64,000 nucleotides of DNA, taken from contig NZ_JAAXCY010000020.1 of NCBI RefSeq assembly GCF_014230465.1, forward strand, positions 1 through 64,000. The letters are read 5' to 3'. Below the pieces are notes generated by a model, which was not told the DNA's origin, searched no databases, and was given only the letters and a program-made list of their open reading frames with translations. Shown piece after piece: positions 35,101 through 45,113 of this stretch (within the stretch, counting starts at the first letter, position 1; every line of letters starts with the position of its first letter). Position numbers and translations under genes: made by a program. The stretch comes from Pseudomonas cremoris. GTDB taxonomy: Bacteria; Pseudomonadota; Gammaproteobacteria; Pseudomonadales; Pseudomonadaceae.

Positions 35101-36560
35101 TGAATACCCTCAACGGATTGATACCCTGCATCATTTCCGGTGGCTCGGGCACGCGGCTGTGGCCGGTGTCCCGGCAGAACATGCCCAAGCCGTTCATGCG
35201 CATGCGTGACGGCCAGAGCCTGCTGCAAAAGACCTTCCAGCGCGCCGCCAAACTGCCCGGTGTGGAAAGCGTGCTCACAGTGACCAACCGCGACCTGTTG
35301 TTTCGCACCCTGGATGACTACCGGGGGGTGAACAAGGCCCACCTGCCCCTGGACCTGCTGCTGGAGCCCTTTGGCCGCAACACGGCAGCGGCGATTGCCG
35401 TGGCGGCGCTGCATGTGCAGGAGCATTTTGGTGATCAGGCGCAGTTGCTGGTGATGCCGGCCGACCATTTGATCCTTAACGAAGTGGCATTCGCCGAGGC
35501 TGTCACCCAGGCCCGCGACCTGGCCGAAGCCGGCTACCTGGTGACGTTTGGCATCCAGCCCGATCACCCGGAAACCGGCTTTGGCTACATCGAACAAGGC
35601 GAGGCCCTGGACACCGGTTATCGCGTCAAACGTTTTGTCGAAAAACCCGACCTCGCCACCGCCCAGGGCTACCTCGACGGCGGCAAGCACCTGTGGAACG
35701 CCGGCATGTTTTGCTTCAAGGCCAGCACCCTGGTGGACGAACTCGCCGCCCACGCGCCGGATGTACTCACCGCAGCCACCGCCGCGCTGCAACACAGCCA
35801 AAGCCTGCAAAACAAAACTTCGCGCCAGCGTGAACTGGACGCGGACGCCTTCGGCAGTGCACCGGATATTTCCATCGACGTGGCACTGATGGAGCAGTCC
35901 AAAAAAGTCGCCGTGGTGCCCTGCGACATCGGCTGGAGCGATATCGGTTCATGGGAAGCCCTGCGCCAGCTCACCCCCAGCGACGCCCATGGCAACCAGG
36001 TCAACGGCGAAGCGATCTTGCATGACGTACACGACTGCTACATCGACTCCCCCAAGCGCGTCCTCGGCGCCGTCGGCGTGCGTGACCTGATCATTGTCGA
36101 CACTCCGGATGCGCTGCTGATCGCCGACGCCAACCGCAGCCAGGATGTGCGCTACATCGTTGCCGAGCTCAAGCGCCAGAACCATCCGGCGTACAGCCTG
36201 CACCGCACCGTCACCCGGCCATGGGGCACCTACACGGTGCTGGAGGAAAGCAGCCGCTTCAAGATCAAGCGCATCGTGGTCAAGCCCCAGGCATCGTTGT
36301 CGTTGCAGATGCACCACCACCGCAGCGAACACTGGGTGGTGGTCAGCGGTGCGGCGCAGATCACCAATGGCGAGCGCGAATTCCTGATCAACGCCAACGA
36401 GTCCACCTACATTCCCGCCGGGCACAAACACCGGCTGACCAACCCCGGCATCATCGACCTGGTGATGATCGAAGTGCAGAGCGGCGAATACCTGGGCGAA
36501 GACGACATTGTGCGCTTCGATGACATCTACGGCCGTGCGCCCGCCGACGTGAAAAAATGA
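35100..36560 (+). CDS. pslB: PslB: mannose-1-phosphate guanylyltransferase/mannose-6-phosphate isomerase
   Basis: This 486-residue bifunctional enzyme of the AlgA/WbpW type has the nucleotidyltransferase loop GGSGTRLWPVSR, the VEKP motif (RFVEKPDLA) and a C-terminal cupin isomerase domain (RPWGTYTVLEESSRF, QMHHHRSEHWVVVSG). It makes GDP-mannose, the mannose donor for Psl. The ATG shares one base with the pslA stop (TGATG) and has AAGGAGG upstream. Confidence 0.93.
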   Translation: MNTLNGLIPCIISGGSGTRLWPVSRQNMPKPFMRMRDGQSLLQKTFQRAAKLPGVESVLTVTNRDLLFRTLDDYRGVNKAHLPLDLLLEPFGRNTAAAIAVAALHVQEHFGDQAQLLVMPADHLILNEVAFAEAVTQARDLAEAGYLVTFGIQPDHPETGFGYIEQGEALDTGYRVKRFVEKPDLATAQGYLDGGKHLWNAGMFCFKASTLVDELAAHAPDVLTAATAALQHSQSLQNKTSRQRELDADAFGSAPDISIDVALMEQSKKVAVVPCDIGWSDIGSWEALRQLTPSDAHGNQVNGEAILHDVHDCYIDSPKRVLGAVGVRDLIIVDTPDALLIADANRSQDVRYIVAELKRQNHPAYSLHRTVTRPWGTYTVLEESSRFKIKRIVVKPQASLSLQMHHHRSEHWVVVSGAAQITNGEREFLINANESTYIPAGHKHRLTNPGIIDLVMIEVQSGEYLGEDDIVRFDDIYGRAPADVKK

Positions 36561-36561
36561 C

Positions 36562-37473
36562 ATGCGTACCTCACTGATCATCCCGACCCGTAACGCCTCC
36601 AGCCACCTGGCCCGCCTGCTGCCAGCGCTGAAAATGCAAACCCTGCAACCTGACGAGATGCTGGTGGTGGACAGTGCCTCCAGCGATGACACCGTGGCGC
36701 GCTTTCGCGAGTTTGGGGCACGGGTCGAGGTGATCGATGCGCGTGACTTCAACCACGGCGGCACCCGGCGCTGGGCCAGTGAACAGGTGGGCGGCGATGC
36801 GTTGATCGTGATGACCCAGGACGCCATCCCTGCAACGCCCGAAACCTTCGCCAATCTGCTGGATGAACTGCAGCAGGATCCACTCAACGGCGTGGCTTAC
36901 GGCCGCCAGTTGCCCCACCCCGACGCGGGTGTGCTGGGCGCGCAGTCTCGGCACTTCAACTACCCGGAGCACAGCCGCAGCAAAAGCCTGGCTGACGCGC
37001 CGGAATTGGGGATCAAGACCTGTTTCAGCTCGGACTCGTTTTCCGTGTACCGGCGCAGTGCGCTGGAGGCGGTGGGCGGTTTTCCCAAGGACGTGATCGG
37101 CAGCGAAGACGCATTCGTGGCCGCGCGCATGCTGCTCGAAGGCTACAAGGTGCGCTACGCCGCCACGGCGCTGGTGCACCACTCTCACGATTACAAACTC
37201 ATGGATGAGTTTCACCGCTACTTCGACATTGGCGTGTTCTACGGTCGCGAACCGTGGATCAAGCAAGCCTTTGGCGACGCAGGCGGCGAAGGCAAGCGCT
37301 ATGTGCTGGCCGAACTCGCCGCCTTGCGCAAGGCCGGTGCCTTGCACCGCGTCCCCGAGGTACTGGTGCGCAGCGCGTTCAAATTGCTCGGCTACCGGTT
37401 GGGCCATCTGGAGCGGCGCCTGCCTCTCGCGATCAAGCGACGCATCAGCATGTTTCCCGGTTATTGGAGGTGA
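36562..37473 (+). CDS. pslC: PslC: family 2 glycosyltransferase
   Basis: This 303-residue GT-A transferase opens with SLIIPTRNASSHLARLLPAL, then MLVVDSASSDDTVARF, and an acidic metal-binding position in VMTQDAIPAT. SEDAFVAARML holds the later acidic residue. It resembles rhamnosyltransferase-type GT2 proteins and equals PslC in length. It lies one base after pslB and would add one sugar to the lipid-linked repeat. Confidence 0.9.
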   Translation: MRTSLIIPTRNASSHLARLLPALKMQTLQPDEMLVVDSASSDDTVARFREFGARVEVIDARDFNHGGTRRWASEQVGGDALIVMTQDAIPATPETFANLLDELQQDPLNGVAYGRQLPHPDAGVLGAQSRHFNYPEHSRSKSLADAPELGIKTCFSSDSFSVYRRSALEAVGGFPKDVIGSEDAFVAARMLLEGYKVRYAATALVHHSHDYKLMDEFHRYFDIGVFYGREPWIKQAFGDAGGEGKRYVLAELAALRKAGALHRVPEVLVRSAFKLLGYRLGHLERRLPLAIKRRISMFPGYWR

Positions 37474-37478
37474 GTCGC

Positions 37479-38279
37479 ATGACCTACAGGAAGTCCCCCT
37501 TGATGAAACGAACCGTGCTCGTCCTGGCCATGCTGGCCTTGGCCGCCTGCAATACACCGGCGCGCATCGTGCCGCCGGACAGCCAGACCATCGAAGACGG
37601 CAAGCGCGCCCTCGACCAGTTGGCCCAACTGCCGCCGGTGGTGGAGCGCATCCGAATCGGCGACCAGTTGCGTATCGTGCGCGATGCCGGCGAGATGCCG
37701 ACGCTGTCGGCGTTCAACGTCAGCACCATCTACGAGCTGACGCTGTACACGGTGCAGAACGACGGCAAGATCAACTACCCGTTCCTAGGGCCGATCCAGG
37801 TCGCCGGGCGCCAGCCTTCAGAGCTGGCCAAGGAGCTGACTACCCGGCTCGCCAACACCTACCGCGAACCGAGCGTGACCGTGAACATCAACCAGGCGCC
37901 GGGCAATTCGGTAATCGTCGGCGGCGCGGTGAACAACCCGACGGCGGTGCAGATCGCCACGGCCAACACCCTGGAACAAGCCATCCTCGGCGCCGGTGGG
38001 GTGAACCCGGCGGGCGATGCCAGCATGGTTGCGCTGCTGCGCGAGGATGCCCAGGGCGCTTACCGCGCCTACTTCCTGGATTTCAGCCAACTGCTCAAAA
38101 CCGGCCCCAACGGGCGCAAACCCGTACGCCTGCAACGCGGTGACGTGGTGTTCGTGCCCAAGTCCAACGTCGGCGAACGCATCCAGGGCGTGGACACCTA
38201 CTTGAACCAACTGATCCCGTTCACCAAGTCCATTGGGGTTGGCTACAACTACACCCGAACCAGCGGCGGCAATAACTAA
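37479..38279 (+). CDS. pslD: PslD: outer-membrane polysaccharide export lipoprotein
   Basis: The 266-residue protein has a lipoprotein signal with LAAC, then a Poly_export domain (LRIVRDAGEMPTLSAFNVS, KINYPFLGPIQVAGRQPSELAKELTTRL) and an SLBB-like part (NSVIVGGAVNNPTAVQIATANTLEQAILGAGGVNP). It belongs to the Wza-type outer-membrane exporters. The ATG at 37479 has GGAGG upstream; Met at 37503 gives a tighter signal peptide and is an alternative. Confidence 0.9.
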   Translation: MTYRKSPLMKRTVLVLAMLALAACNTPARIVPPDSQTIEDGKRALDQLAQLPPVVERIRIGDQLRIVRDAGEMPTLSAFNVSTIYELTLYTVQNDGKINYPFLGPIQVAGRQPSELAKELTTRLANTYREPSVTVNINQAPGNSVIVGGAVNNPTAVQIATANTLEQAILGAGGVNPAGDASMVALLREDAQGAYRAYFLDFSQLLKTGPNGRKPVRLQRGDVVFVPKSNVGERIQGVDTYLNQLIPFTKSIGVGYNYTRTSGGNN

Positions 38280-38293
38280 AGGAGCGACATCCC

Positions 38294-40285
38294 ATGATCG
38301 AGATCCGTTCTTTTCGTGATCTTCTGCGCTTGTTCTTCATCTTCCGGCGTGAGTTCAAACTGGCGGCGATTGCGGCGCTGGTGATCATTCTGCTGGGGGC
38401 GTTCCTGCTGCCGGCCAAGTACGAATCCACTGCGCGCCTGCTGGTGAAACCGGGCCGTGATTCGACCTTGCCCATCGAGATCAGCAACCGCCAGGCGCTG
38501 GTGATGCCCAGCACCCAGCGTGACCCGATTGTCGATGAGGAACGCCTGCTCACCGGGCGCCCGATTGTGCGCACAGTGGCCGAGCACTACCTGGAACTCA
38601 TCGAAAATGCACCACCGCCGCAAGGGTTCTGGAAGCTCACCAAGCACTACGTCAAGGAGGGTATTGGCGCGGTGTTCGGCGGCGTTCGCGTGGTGCTTGA
38701 ATCCATCGGCATCGTGGAAAAAACCACGCCGGTCGAACGCCTGGCCGCCAGCCTGGAGAAAAGCTTTGAAGTGAGCCACGCCGCCGGCTCCACGGTAATG
38801 GACATCAGCTTCACCTGGGGCGACCCGGAGATTGCCCAGGCCGTGGTCAAGGACTGGGTCGAAACCTATATCAATGAACGCACCCAGGCCCTGGGGCGCA
38901 AGAGTTTGTATGCCTTCTATGAAGGCCAGGTGAGCACCAGTGCCACCGAGATCAAGGGCTACAAGGAACAGATCCTTACGCACCTCAATGAAATCGGCGC
39001 GGCGAGCATCACCGACCGCCTGGAAGATTTGTCCGAACGCATCAACGTGCTGCGTGGCGAGACCTTCAACACCACGCGGTTGATCGCCTCTTCCGACAGT
39101 GCCATCGCCAGCACCCGCGAGCAGCTCAAGACCCAGCCCAAGGAAGTGACCACGGTGCGCCAGATCGCACTGAACCCGCAGCAACAGGACTTGCGTCGCC
39201 TGCTTAACCAGAAGTTTTTGGAAAAGGCCGACATGATGCGCACCTACACGGACAACGCGCCGCCGGTCAAAGCCCTGGATGCGTCGATCCGTGCGATGCA
39301 GGCCCAGGTCGCCAGCGAAAGCAACACCGTGCAGGCCTCGGAAAACCGTGCGCCGAACACCCTGGAAATCCACTTGCAGCGAGTGCTGCTGGATGAGACC
39401 AGCAACAACCAGGCGCTGCGTACCCAGCTGGTACAGCAGCAAAAACAACTGGTGAACCTGGAAACCCAACGCAAGCAAGCCCTTGAGATCGAGCCGGAAT
39501 TGACGCGCCTTTCCCGCGAGCTGGGCGCCGCCGAGCGCAACTACGCGCTGTATGTGGACAACCTGGAAAAATCGCGTATCGACCGCGAGCTGGATAACAG
39601 CCAGATCAGCAACATCGCGGTGATCGAAGAAGCCACCCTGAACCCAGGCCGCATCTTCCCGAAAACCCTGGTGATGCTGCTGTTGGCGATCCCGTTTGCC
39701 ATCGTCGTCGGCCTGCTGGTGATCTACCTGTGCTACCTGATGGATCAGCGCATCCACGACGGCGGCCTGGTGGAGCGCAAGTTCGGCCTGCGCTTGTGGA
39801 CCACCCTGCCGGAGTTGGACACCACCACCGCGCAGAGTACCAACGCGTTCAACGCAAGCATTTACCGGCTGTACAGCCTGCTCAAGCCCGACCGCATTGC
39901 CGAGCAGGGCCTGACCCTCGGGCTGACCTCGGCACGCCACGGCGAAGGCGTGACCTTTGTGGTGGAGCAGTTGCGCCAACTGCTGCTGGAGAACGGCGTG
40001 AATGTGCGGGTCGGTGGCCTGGCCCCGGCCGAGCCCGGCGAAGTGGTGCTGCTGGACGCGTCGGCCTTGCTGGCCAACCGTGAGGCATTTGTCACCCTGC
40101 GTCGTGCCGACCTGATCGCCCTGGTGGTGGAAGCGCACAAGAGCACCGTGCCGGTGGTGGAACATGCGCTGTCGATCCTCAACACCGCGTTCGGCAAGGT
40201 GGACGGCATCATCATCAACCGGCGCAAGCTGGAAGTGCCGAGCAAAGTCCTGGAAACCATCAATAAGTACCGGGGAGCGTTCTGA
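38294..40285 (+). CDS. pslE: PslE: Wzc-like chain-length/export protein with degenerate kinase domain
   Basis: This 663-residue inner-membrane protein has an N-terminal Wzz helix (FKLAAIAALVIILLGAFLL), a long coiled-coil periplasmic region with the GNVR-type segment (ELTRLSRELGAAERNYALYVDNLEKSRI), a second membrane helix, and a cytoplasmic domain. In that last domain a Wzc-type Walker A is expected, but SARHGEGVTF lacks the P-loop Lys, and no tyrosine cluster ends the protein. It therefore should pair with PslD in export without tyrosine-kinase activity. Length equals P. aeruginosa PslE. Confidence 0.9.
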   Translation: MIEIRSFRDLLRLFFIFRREFKLAAIAALVIILLGAFLLPAKYESTARLLVKPGRDSTLPIEISNRQALVMPSTQRDPIVDEERLLTGRPIVRTVAEHYLELIENAPPPQGFWKLTKHYVKEGIGAVFGGVRVVLESIGIVEKTTPVERLAASLEKSFEVSHAAGSTVMDISFTWGDPEIAQAVVKDWVETYINERTQALGRKSLYAFYEGQVSTSATEIKGYKEQILTHLNEIGAASITDRLEDLSERINVLRGETFNTTRLIASSDSAIASTREQLKTQPKEVTTVRQIALNPQQQDLRRLLNQKFLEKADMMRTYTDNAPPVKALDASIRAMQAQVASESNTVQASENRAPNTLEIHLQRVLLDETSNNQALRTQLVQQQKQLVNLETQRKQALEIEPELTRLSRELGAAERNYALYVDNLEKSRIDRELDNSQISNIAVIEEATLNPGRIFPKTLVMLLLAIPFAIVVGLLVIYLCYLMDQRIHDGGLVERKFGLRLWTTLPELDTTTAQSTNAFNASIYRLYSLLKPDRIAEQGLTLGLTSARHGEGVTFVVEQLRQLLLENGVNVRVGGLAPAEPGEVVLLDASALLANREAFVTLRRADLIALVVEAHKSTVPVVEHALSILNTAFGKVDGIIINRRKLEVPSKVLETINKYRGAF

Positions 40286-41475
40286 TGCGTATCGCCCTGC
40301 TCGCCCCGCTGCCACCGGAAAAAAACGGCATTGCCGACTACGCGAACCATTTCCGTGAGGCACTGGAGCAGCTCGGCGTAACGGTGGTGACGCCGATGGC
40401 CGAAGTAGCGGGTAACAGCGAGGCGATCAAGCAGGCCATCGGTGGGTTTGACTGGCACTCCGTGGACCTGGTGCATGCCGAACTTGGCGGCGGGCGGCTG
40501 GGGGAATTCCTTGCCCTGCGTGAGCTGCGCAAGGCCTACCCGCAGTTGCCGCTAACGGCCACCGTGCATGATCCCGAGCGCATCGTGTGGCGCCGTGAAC
40601 ACCTGCCCTTTCCACTGAACCTGCTGGAGCGTCTGCCCAGCCCGTTGCCGCAGGCAGCGGTCGTGCTGGCCGACCCACTGACCCTGCGCGAAGAACGCCA
40701 CGTCGCCAAAGGCCTGACCCGCTTGGTCACCCTCACCCGCCTGGGTGCCGATTGCCTGAGCCAACGCATGCAGTTGCCGCCTGGCAAAGTGGCGGTGATC
40801 AACCACGCCAACCTGGCGATTGCACCGGCACCGTTGCCGCCCCTCGACACCCTGCGCTTGCTGTACTTTGGGTTTATCTACCGAGGCAAAGGCATCGAGG
40901 ATCTGGTGCAGGCCTTGGCCAATGCATTCGAAAAAGCCCCCGAACTGCGCGACCGCGTGCGGCTGACCCTGGCCGGCGGTACCGCTGCGGAAATGGCCTT
41001 TGGCGCGGGGGGTAACTACCTGGAGCAGCTCAACAGCCAAATCGCCGCACTGGGCCTGACCGATTCCATCGACTGGCGGCTGAACCTGCCGGCGGATGAA
41101 ATCGCACAAACTATCCAGGCCCACCATGTGATGGTGCTGCCATACCGCGAATCGAAAAAACTCGGCCTGTTGGGACGCCAGCGCGGCACCAGTGGTGCGC
41201 TGTCTTGGGCTGCCGCTTGTGGGCGGGGCGCGATCACCTCCGATGCGCGCGCATTTGCCGAAGAAGTCGCCAGCGGCAACGGCGCCATTTACCCCGAAGG
41301 TGATGTGGCCGCCTTGAGCGAACAGATTTTGCGCCTGGCGCGCACGCCGCTGCTGGCCCGGGACTGGGCCGAGCGCGCCGGTGAAATCGGCCGCGAACGC
41401 CTGTGGCCGTTGACCGCGCTGAAGTTCAAGCAGCTCTTCGAACAGGCCATTGCAGGAGCCCCTTATGGCGCGTAA
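40285..41475 (+). CDS. pslF: PslF: family 4 glycosyltransferase
   Basis: This 396-residue GT-B transferase has the N-terminal RIALLAPLPPEKNGIADYANHFREAL, the linker RLLYFGFIYRGKGIEDLVQAL and a donor-site region (VLPYRESKKLGLLGRQRGTSGALSWAAACGRGAI). It is cytoplasmic and adds a sugar to the Psl repeat. The ATG shares one base with the pslE stop (TGATG). Confidence 0.88.
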   Translation: MRIALLAPLPPEKNGIADYANHFREALEQLGVTVVTPMAEVAGNSEAIKQAIGGFDWHSVDLVHAELGGGRLGEFLALRELRKAYPQLPLTATVHDPERIVWRREHLPFPLNLLERLPSPLPQAAVVLADPLTLREERHVAKGLTRLVTLTRLGADCLSQRMQLPPGKVAVINHANLAIAPAPLPPLDTLRLLYFGFIYRGKGIEDLVQALANAFEKAPELRDRVRLTLAGGTAAEMAFGAGGNYLEQLNSQIAALGLTDSIDWRLNLPADEIAQTIQAHHVMVLPYRESKKLGLLGRQRGTSGALSWAAACGRGAITSDARAFAEEVASGNGAIYPEGDVAALSEQILRLARTPLLARDWAERAGEIGRERLWPLTALKFKQLFEQAIAGAPYGA

Positions 41476-42793
41476 ACCCACCTTTCTTGCGACCCTTGCG
41501 GTGGTTGCCGTACTGGGCGTTACCGCGTTCCTGTGGGGGCGCCCGGCCGACGCCGAGAACCATGTGCTCAAGGGCAGCAAGGTGGTGGTGTGGAAGGATT
41601 TCCTGGGGGTGAACGCGCAGTTCCTGTGGTTCAGCCCCCAGCGTTACCAGATGCAGATCGACCGCCTCAAGGCCCTTGGGCTGGAGTGGGTGCGCCTCGA
41701 TTTGCACTGGGATCAACTGGAGCCGGTGGAGAACCAGTACCAGGTCGCCACCCTGGACCAACTGGTGGGCAACCTGCAGAGCAACCAGCTCAAGTCGGTG
41801 TTTTACCTGGTGGGCTCGGCGTCCTTCGCCACCACCGCGCCGCCGGGTGCGCCTTATCAGGACCAGTACCCGCCCAAGGACCCGAGCGTATTCGCCACCC
41901 GCATGGCGCTGCTGTCCCAGCGCTATCCCAGCGTCGATGCGTGGCAGGTATGGAACGAGCCAAACCTGCTGGGCTTCTGGCGCCCAGTGGCCGACCCCGC
42001 TGGTTTCGCCGCACTGTTGACCGCCACGGCGGGCGCCTTGCGCGGGGTGAATCCCACAAAACCGGTGGTCGCCGCCGGCATGGCCTTCTTCAGCGAAATG
42101 CCCAACGGCCAGACCATGTTCGACGCCCTCGGCGCCCTGGGCGTCGCGAGCCTGAACACGGTGATTTCCTATCACCCCTACACCCAACTGCCCGAGGGTA
42201 ACGACCCGGCTAACCTGGACTTTATCGCCAAGACCACCACGCTCAACCAGGCCCTGCGCAACGGCGGCGTGCAAACGCTGTGGAGCACCGAGTGGGGCTG
42301 GTCCACTTACCCAGGCCCCAAGGACGCGCAGGACATCATCACCCAACAAGGCCAGGCCGATTACATCGTGCGGCGCCTGGCGCTGATGAGTGCGATGGAT
42401 TTCGACCGGATCTTCCTGTTCACCTTGAGCGACCTGGACCAGCGCGCCAGCGTGCGTGACCAGTTCTACGGCTTGCTCGACATCGACGCCAACCCCAAGC
42501 CTGCGTACACCGCGCTGAAAAATTTCCTCGATGTCAGTGGCCCGCAACTCACCCCCGGCGACCCACCGCAGGCCGACCAATTGCCTGACGGCCTGTTCAG
42601 CATCGGCTGGAGCCGCGCCGACGGCAAAAAACTCTGGTTCTTCTGGTCGGCCGAGGGCGGCAACGCGCACTTGCCCGGGCTATCAAGTGCCACCTTGTAC
42701 GACCCGTTGCGCAGCACGCAAACCCCTGTCAGTGGCAGCGATGGGCTGACCGTCGCGGTAAAACCGAACCTGCAAATTCTGGTATGGGAGTAG
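41465..42793 (+). CDS. pslG: PslG: Psl-specific endo-glycosidase (GH39)
   Basis: The 442-residue protein has an N-terminal membrane anchor/signal (FLATLAVVAVLGVTAFLW) and a GH39-like barrel. The two catalytic glutamates known from P. aeruginosa PslG, Glu165 (WNEPN) and Glu276 (STEWG), fall at exactly the same residue numbers here. The enzyme cleaves Psl and aids biosynthesis and release. The ATG at 41465 has AGGAG upstream and overlaps pslF by 11 bases. Confidence 0.93.
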   Translation: MARKPTFLATLAVVAVLGVTAFLWGRPADAENHVLKGSKVVVWKDFLGVNAQFLWFSPQRYQMQIDRLKALGLEWVRLDLHWDQLEPVENQYQVATLDQLVGNLQSNQLKSVFYLVGSASFATTAPPGAPYQDQYPPKDPSVFATRMALLSQRYPSVDAWQVWNEPNLLGFWRPVADPAGFAALLTATAGALRGVNPTKPVVAAGMAFFSEMPNGQTMFDALGALGVASLNTVISYHPYTQLPEGNDPANLDFIAKTTTLNQALRNGGVQTLWSTEWGWSTYPGPKDAQDIITQQGQADYIVRRLALMSAMDFDRIFLFTLSDLDQRASVRDQFYGLLDIDANPKPAYTALKNFLDVSGPQLTPGDPPQADQLPDGLFSIGWSRADGKKLWFFWSAEGGNAHLPGLSSATLYDPLRSTQTPVSGSDGLTVAVKPNLQILVWE

Positions 42794-42801
42794 AGCCTGC
42801 C

Positions 42802-44019
42802 ATGCGCATTTTATGGATCCTGCCCTACTCGCCCTGGCCTGCCACCAGCGGCGGCAAGACGCGCCAGTTCCACCTGCTGCGCAGCCTGGCTGCGCGCGGG
42901 CATCGCATCACCTTGCTGCTGCATGACAAACACCCGGTGTCGCCCACCGACCGCCAGGTGCTGGAAGCGTTTCTGGAGCAAGTGATCATCCTGCCGCGTC
43001 GCCCCTTGCGCAGCTATAAAACCCTGCTGGCCGGGTTGTTTGCGCCCTACCCATTGCTGGCGAGTGTGAATGGCCTGTCGGGAGCATTGCAGGACACCTT
43101 CAACCAGTTGCTGGACGAGCATTGGGACGTGGTGCAGATCGAGCACAGCTACACCTTCCAACCTTACGAGGACGTGCTGGCGCGCCAATCCCAGCCATTC
43201 GTGCTGACCGAACACAACGTCGAATCGGCCCTCGGCGCCGCGACCTATGACCGTTTGCCGGGCTGGGCGCTGCCGTTCATTCGCTACGATCAGTGGCGCT
43301 ACTCGCGGTGGGAACGCCGGGTGATGCGTCAAGCCGCACACGTGGTGGCAGTGACCGACAGCGATGCGCAAGTGCTGGCAACCATCGCCGGCAAACCAGT
43401 ATCGGTGGTGGTCAATGGCGTGGACTGTGATCACTTCGCTGCGGCCCAGCCCGACCCTTCGACACGCCGTGTGCTGTTCCTCGGCAACTACGAATACGCA
43501 CCCAATGTGGACGCCATCGAGTGGGCACTGGACGAGATTCTGCCCAAGGTTTGGGCGCGCTGCCCGGACGCGCGCATGAGCGTGTGTGGCTTCGGCATGC
43601 CGGGCAGTTGGCGTGAGCGCTGGAAAGACCCACGTATCGAGTGGCAAGGTTTTGTGCCGAACCTGTTGGACCTGCAATCGAGCAGTTCGGTGTTCCTCGC
43701 GCCGTTGCGCCATGGCGGTGGCTCCAAGTTGAAAGTGCTTGAAGCCCTGGCCGCCGGCCTGCCGCTGGCGAGTACCGAGCAAGGTGTCTCAGGCTTGGAT
43801 TTGGTGGAAGGCTTGGACTACTTGGGCGGCCAGACTGCCGCCAGCCTGGCGGACTCAGTGGTACGCCTGCTGCAATTTCCCGAGGCTGCCGCGCCTATGG
43901 GCGAAGCCGGCCGTGCCTACGTGCGCCGCGCCCATGACTGGAGCGTTGCCGCCAGCCAATTGGAACAGGTATATGCGACCCTGGCACCGTTGAATCAAAA
44001 GGAGCCCGCATGCGTATAG
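42802..44019 (+). CDS. pslH: PslH: family 4 glycosyltransferase
   Basis: This 405-residue GT-B transferase has RILWILPYSPWPATSGGKTRQFHLLRSLAARGH at the start, FVLTEHNVES in the acceptor half, and the donor-site signature PLRHGGGSKLKVLEALAAGLPLASTEQGVSGLDLVEG. It is cytoplasmic and elongates the Psl repeat. It follows pslG by 8 bases and overlaps pslI by 10. Confidence 0.9.
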   Translation: MRILWILPYSPWPATSGGKTRQFHLLRSLAARGHRITLLLHDKHPVSPTDRQVLEAFLEQVIILPRRPLRSYKTLLAGLFAPYPLLASVNGLSGALQDTFNQLLDEHWDVVQIEHSYTFQPYEDVLARQSQPFVLTEHNVESALGAATYDRLPGWALPFIRYDQWRYSRWERRVMRQAAHVVAVTDSDAQVLATIAGKPVSVVVNGVDCDHFAAAQPDPSTRRVLFLGNYEYAPNVDAIEWALDEILPKVWARCPDARMSVCGFGMPGSWRERWKDPRIEWQGFVPNLLDLQSSSSVFLAPLRHGGGSKLKVLEALAAGLPLASTEQGVSGLDLVEGLDYLGGQTAASLADSVVRLLQFPEAAAPMGEAGRAYVRRAHDWSVAASQLEQVYATLAPLNQKEPACV

Positions 44020-45113
44020 GCCTGGACTACCGCACCGTCGGCACCTCACCGCAATCGGGGATCAGTCGCCAGGTGTACGCGCTGGAAGCGGGCTTGCGGG
44101 CCTTACCCAACGTCGAGCTTGAACGCTTTACCGTGGCGCCCCTGGGCGACGAAACCCGCTTGCAGGCCCATTGCCCGGCGTGGGGTTGCGCCAAGACCGC
44201 GATGCACCAGCCACACCATCGCCTGCGCTACGAGGCCGGTTTTTTGCCACGCGCATTGCGCGAGCAGCACATCGACCTGTACATCAGCACCTTCAACATG
44301 GGCCTGCCGCTGGCGCCCAAGCCAAAGGGTTTGCGCACCGTGGTGCTGCTGCATGACCTGTTCCAGATCACCTTGAACAATTACCACGCCAACCGCATGA
44401 AGGCGCTGATCTACAAGACCAGCGATCGCCTGTCGATTGCCTGGGCCGTGCACAGCGCCGACCGCGTATGGACGCCGTCGCAGTACAGCGCCGACGAAAC
44501 CGCGCGGTTGTTTCCCAAGGCAGCAGGCAAGATTCGCGTGCTGCCCAACCAGGTCGACGGGTTTTTCGAGCTGCCCGCGGAGATCAGCGCACGCCAGTTA
44601 CCTGAGCGTTATTGGTTGCTGGTGGGCACCCGCGAGTTGCGCAAGAACGTGCCCTTCCTGGTGGACGCCTGGCAGCAGGCGCGCAGCCAATCCCCCGAAA
44701 TACCCGAGTTGGTGCTGGTGGGTAGCCTGGAGCATTTGCCTGAAGCCCAGCGCACGTTGCCTGGGATTCGCGCGTTGAGTGGCGTGTCGGATGCCGAACT
44801 GCACGCGGTGTATCGCCAGGCGTCGCGCCTGTGGCAACCGTCCTATGCCGAAGGTTTTGGCTTGCCGGTGATCGAAGCCCTTAGCGTCGGTACGCCGGTG
44901 GCGGTGGCCAGCGGTACCTCACTGGACGAAATCACTCCGCCGTCAGCGCCACGCTTCTCGCCCACCGATGGTGCGGCGCTGGTGCAGTTGATGCTCAGCC
45001 TGGCCGCACGCCCGGATGCAGAATCACCCGAGCAACATAGGTTGTGGGCAGAGCGCTTCAACCAGCACGCCTACCGCCAACGCCTGGCCGAACTGATTGA
45101 GGAGCTGACGTGA
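44010..45113 (+). CDS. pslI: PslI: family 4 glycosyltransferase
   Basis: This 367-residue GT-B transferase has RIGLDYRTVGTSPQSGISRQVYALEAGL, a conserved VVLLHDLFQI, VGTRELRKNVPFLVDAW at the hinge, and the donor-site motif WQPSYAEGFGLPVIEALSVGTPVAVASGTSLDEI. Length is the same as P. aeruginosa PslI. The ATG follows AAAAGGAG. Confidence 0.9.
   Translation: MRIGLDYRTVGTSPQSGISRQVYALEAGLRALPNVELERFTVAPLGDETRLQAHCPAWGCAKTAMHQPHHRLRYEAGFLPRALREQHIDLYISTFNMGLPLAPKPKGLRTVVLLHDLFQITLNNYHANRMKALIYKTSDRLSIAWAVHSADRVWTPSQYSADETARLFPKAAGKIRVLPNQVDGFFELPAEISARQLPERYWLLVGTRELRKNVPFLVDAWQQARSQSPEIPELVLVGSLEHLPEAQRTLPGIRALSGVSDAELHAVYRQASRLWQPSYAEGFGLPVIEALSVGTPVAVASGTSLDEITPPSAPRFSPTDGAALVQLMLSLAARPDAESPEQHRLWAERFNQHAYRQRLAELIEELT

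Noticed and set aside
38276..40363. 695-codon open frame on the minus strand
   Set aside because: Antisense to pslE, which has clear Wzz/GNVR features; the translation shows no motif.
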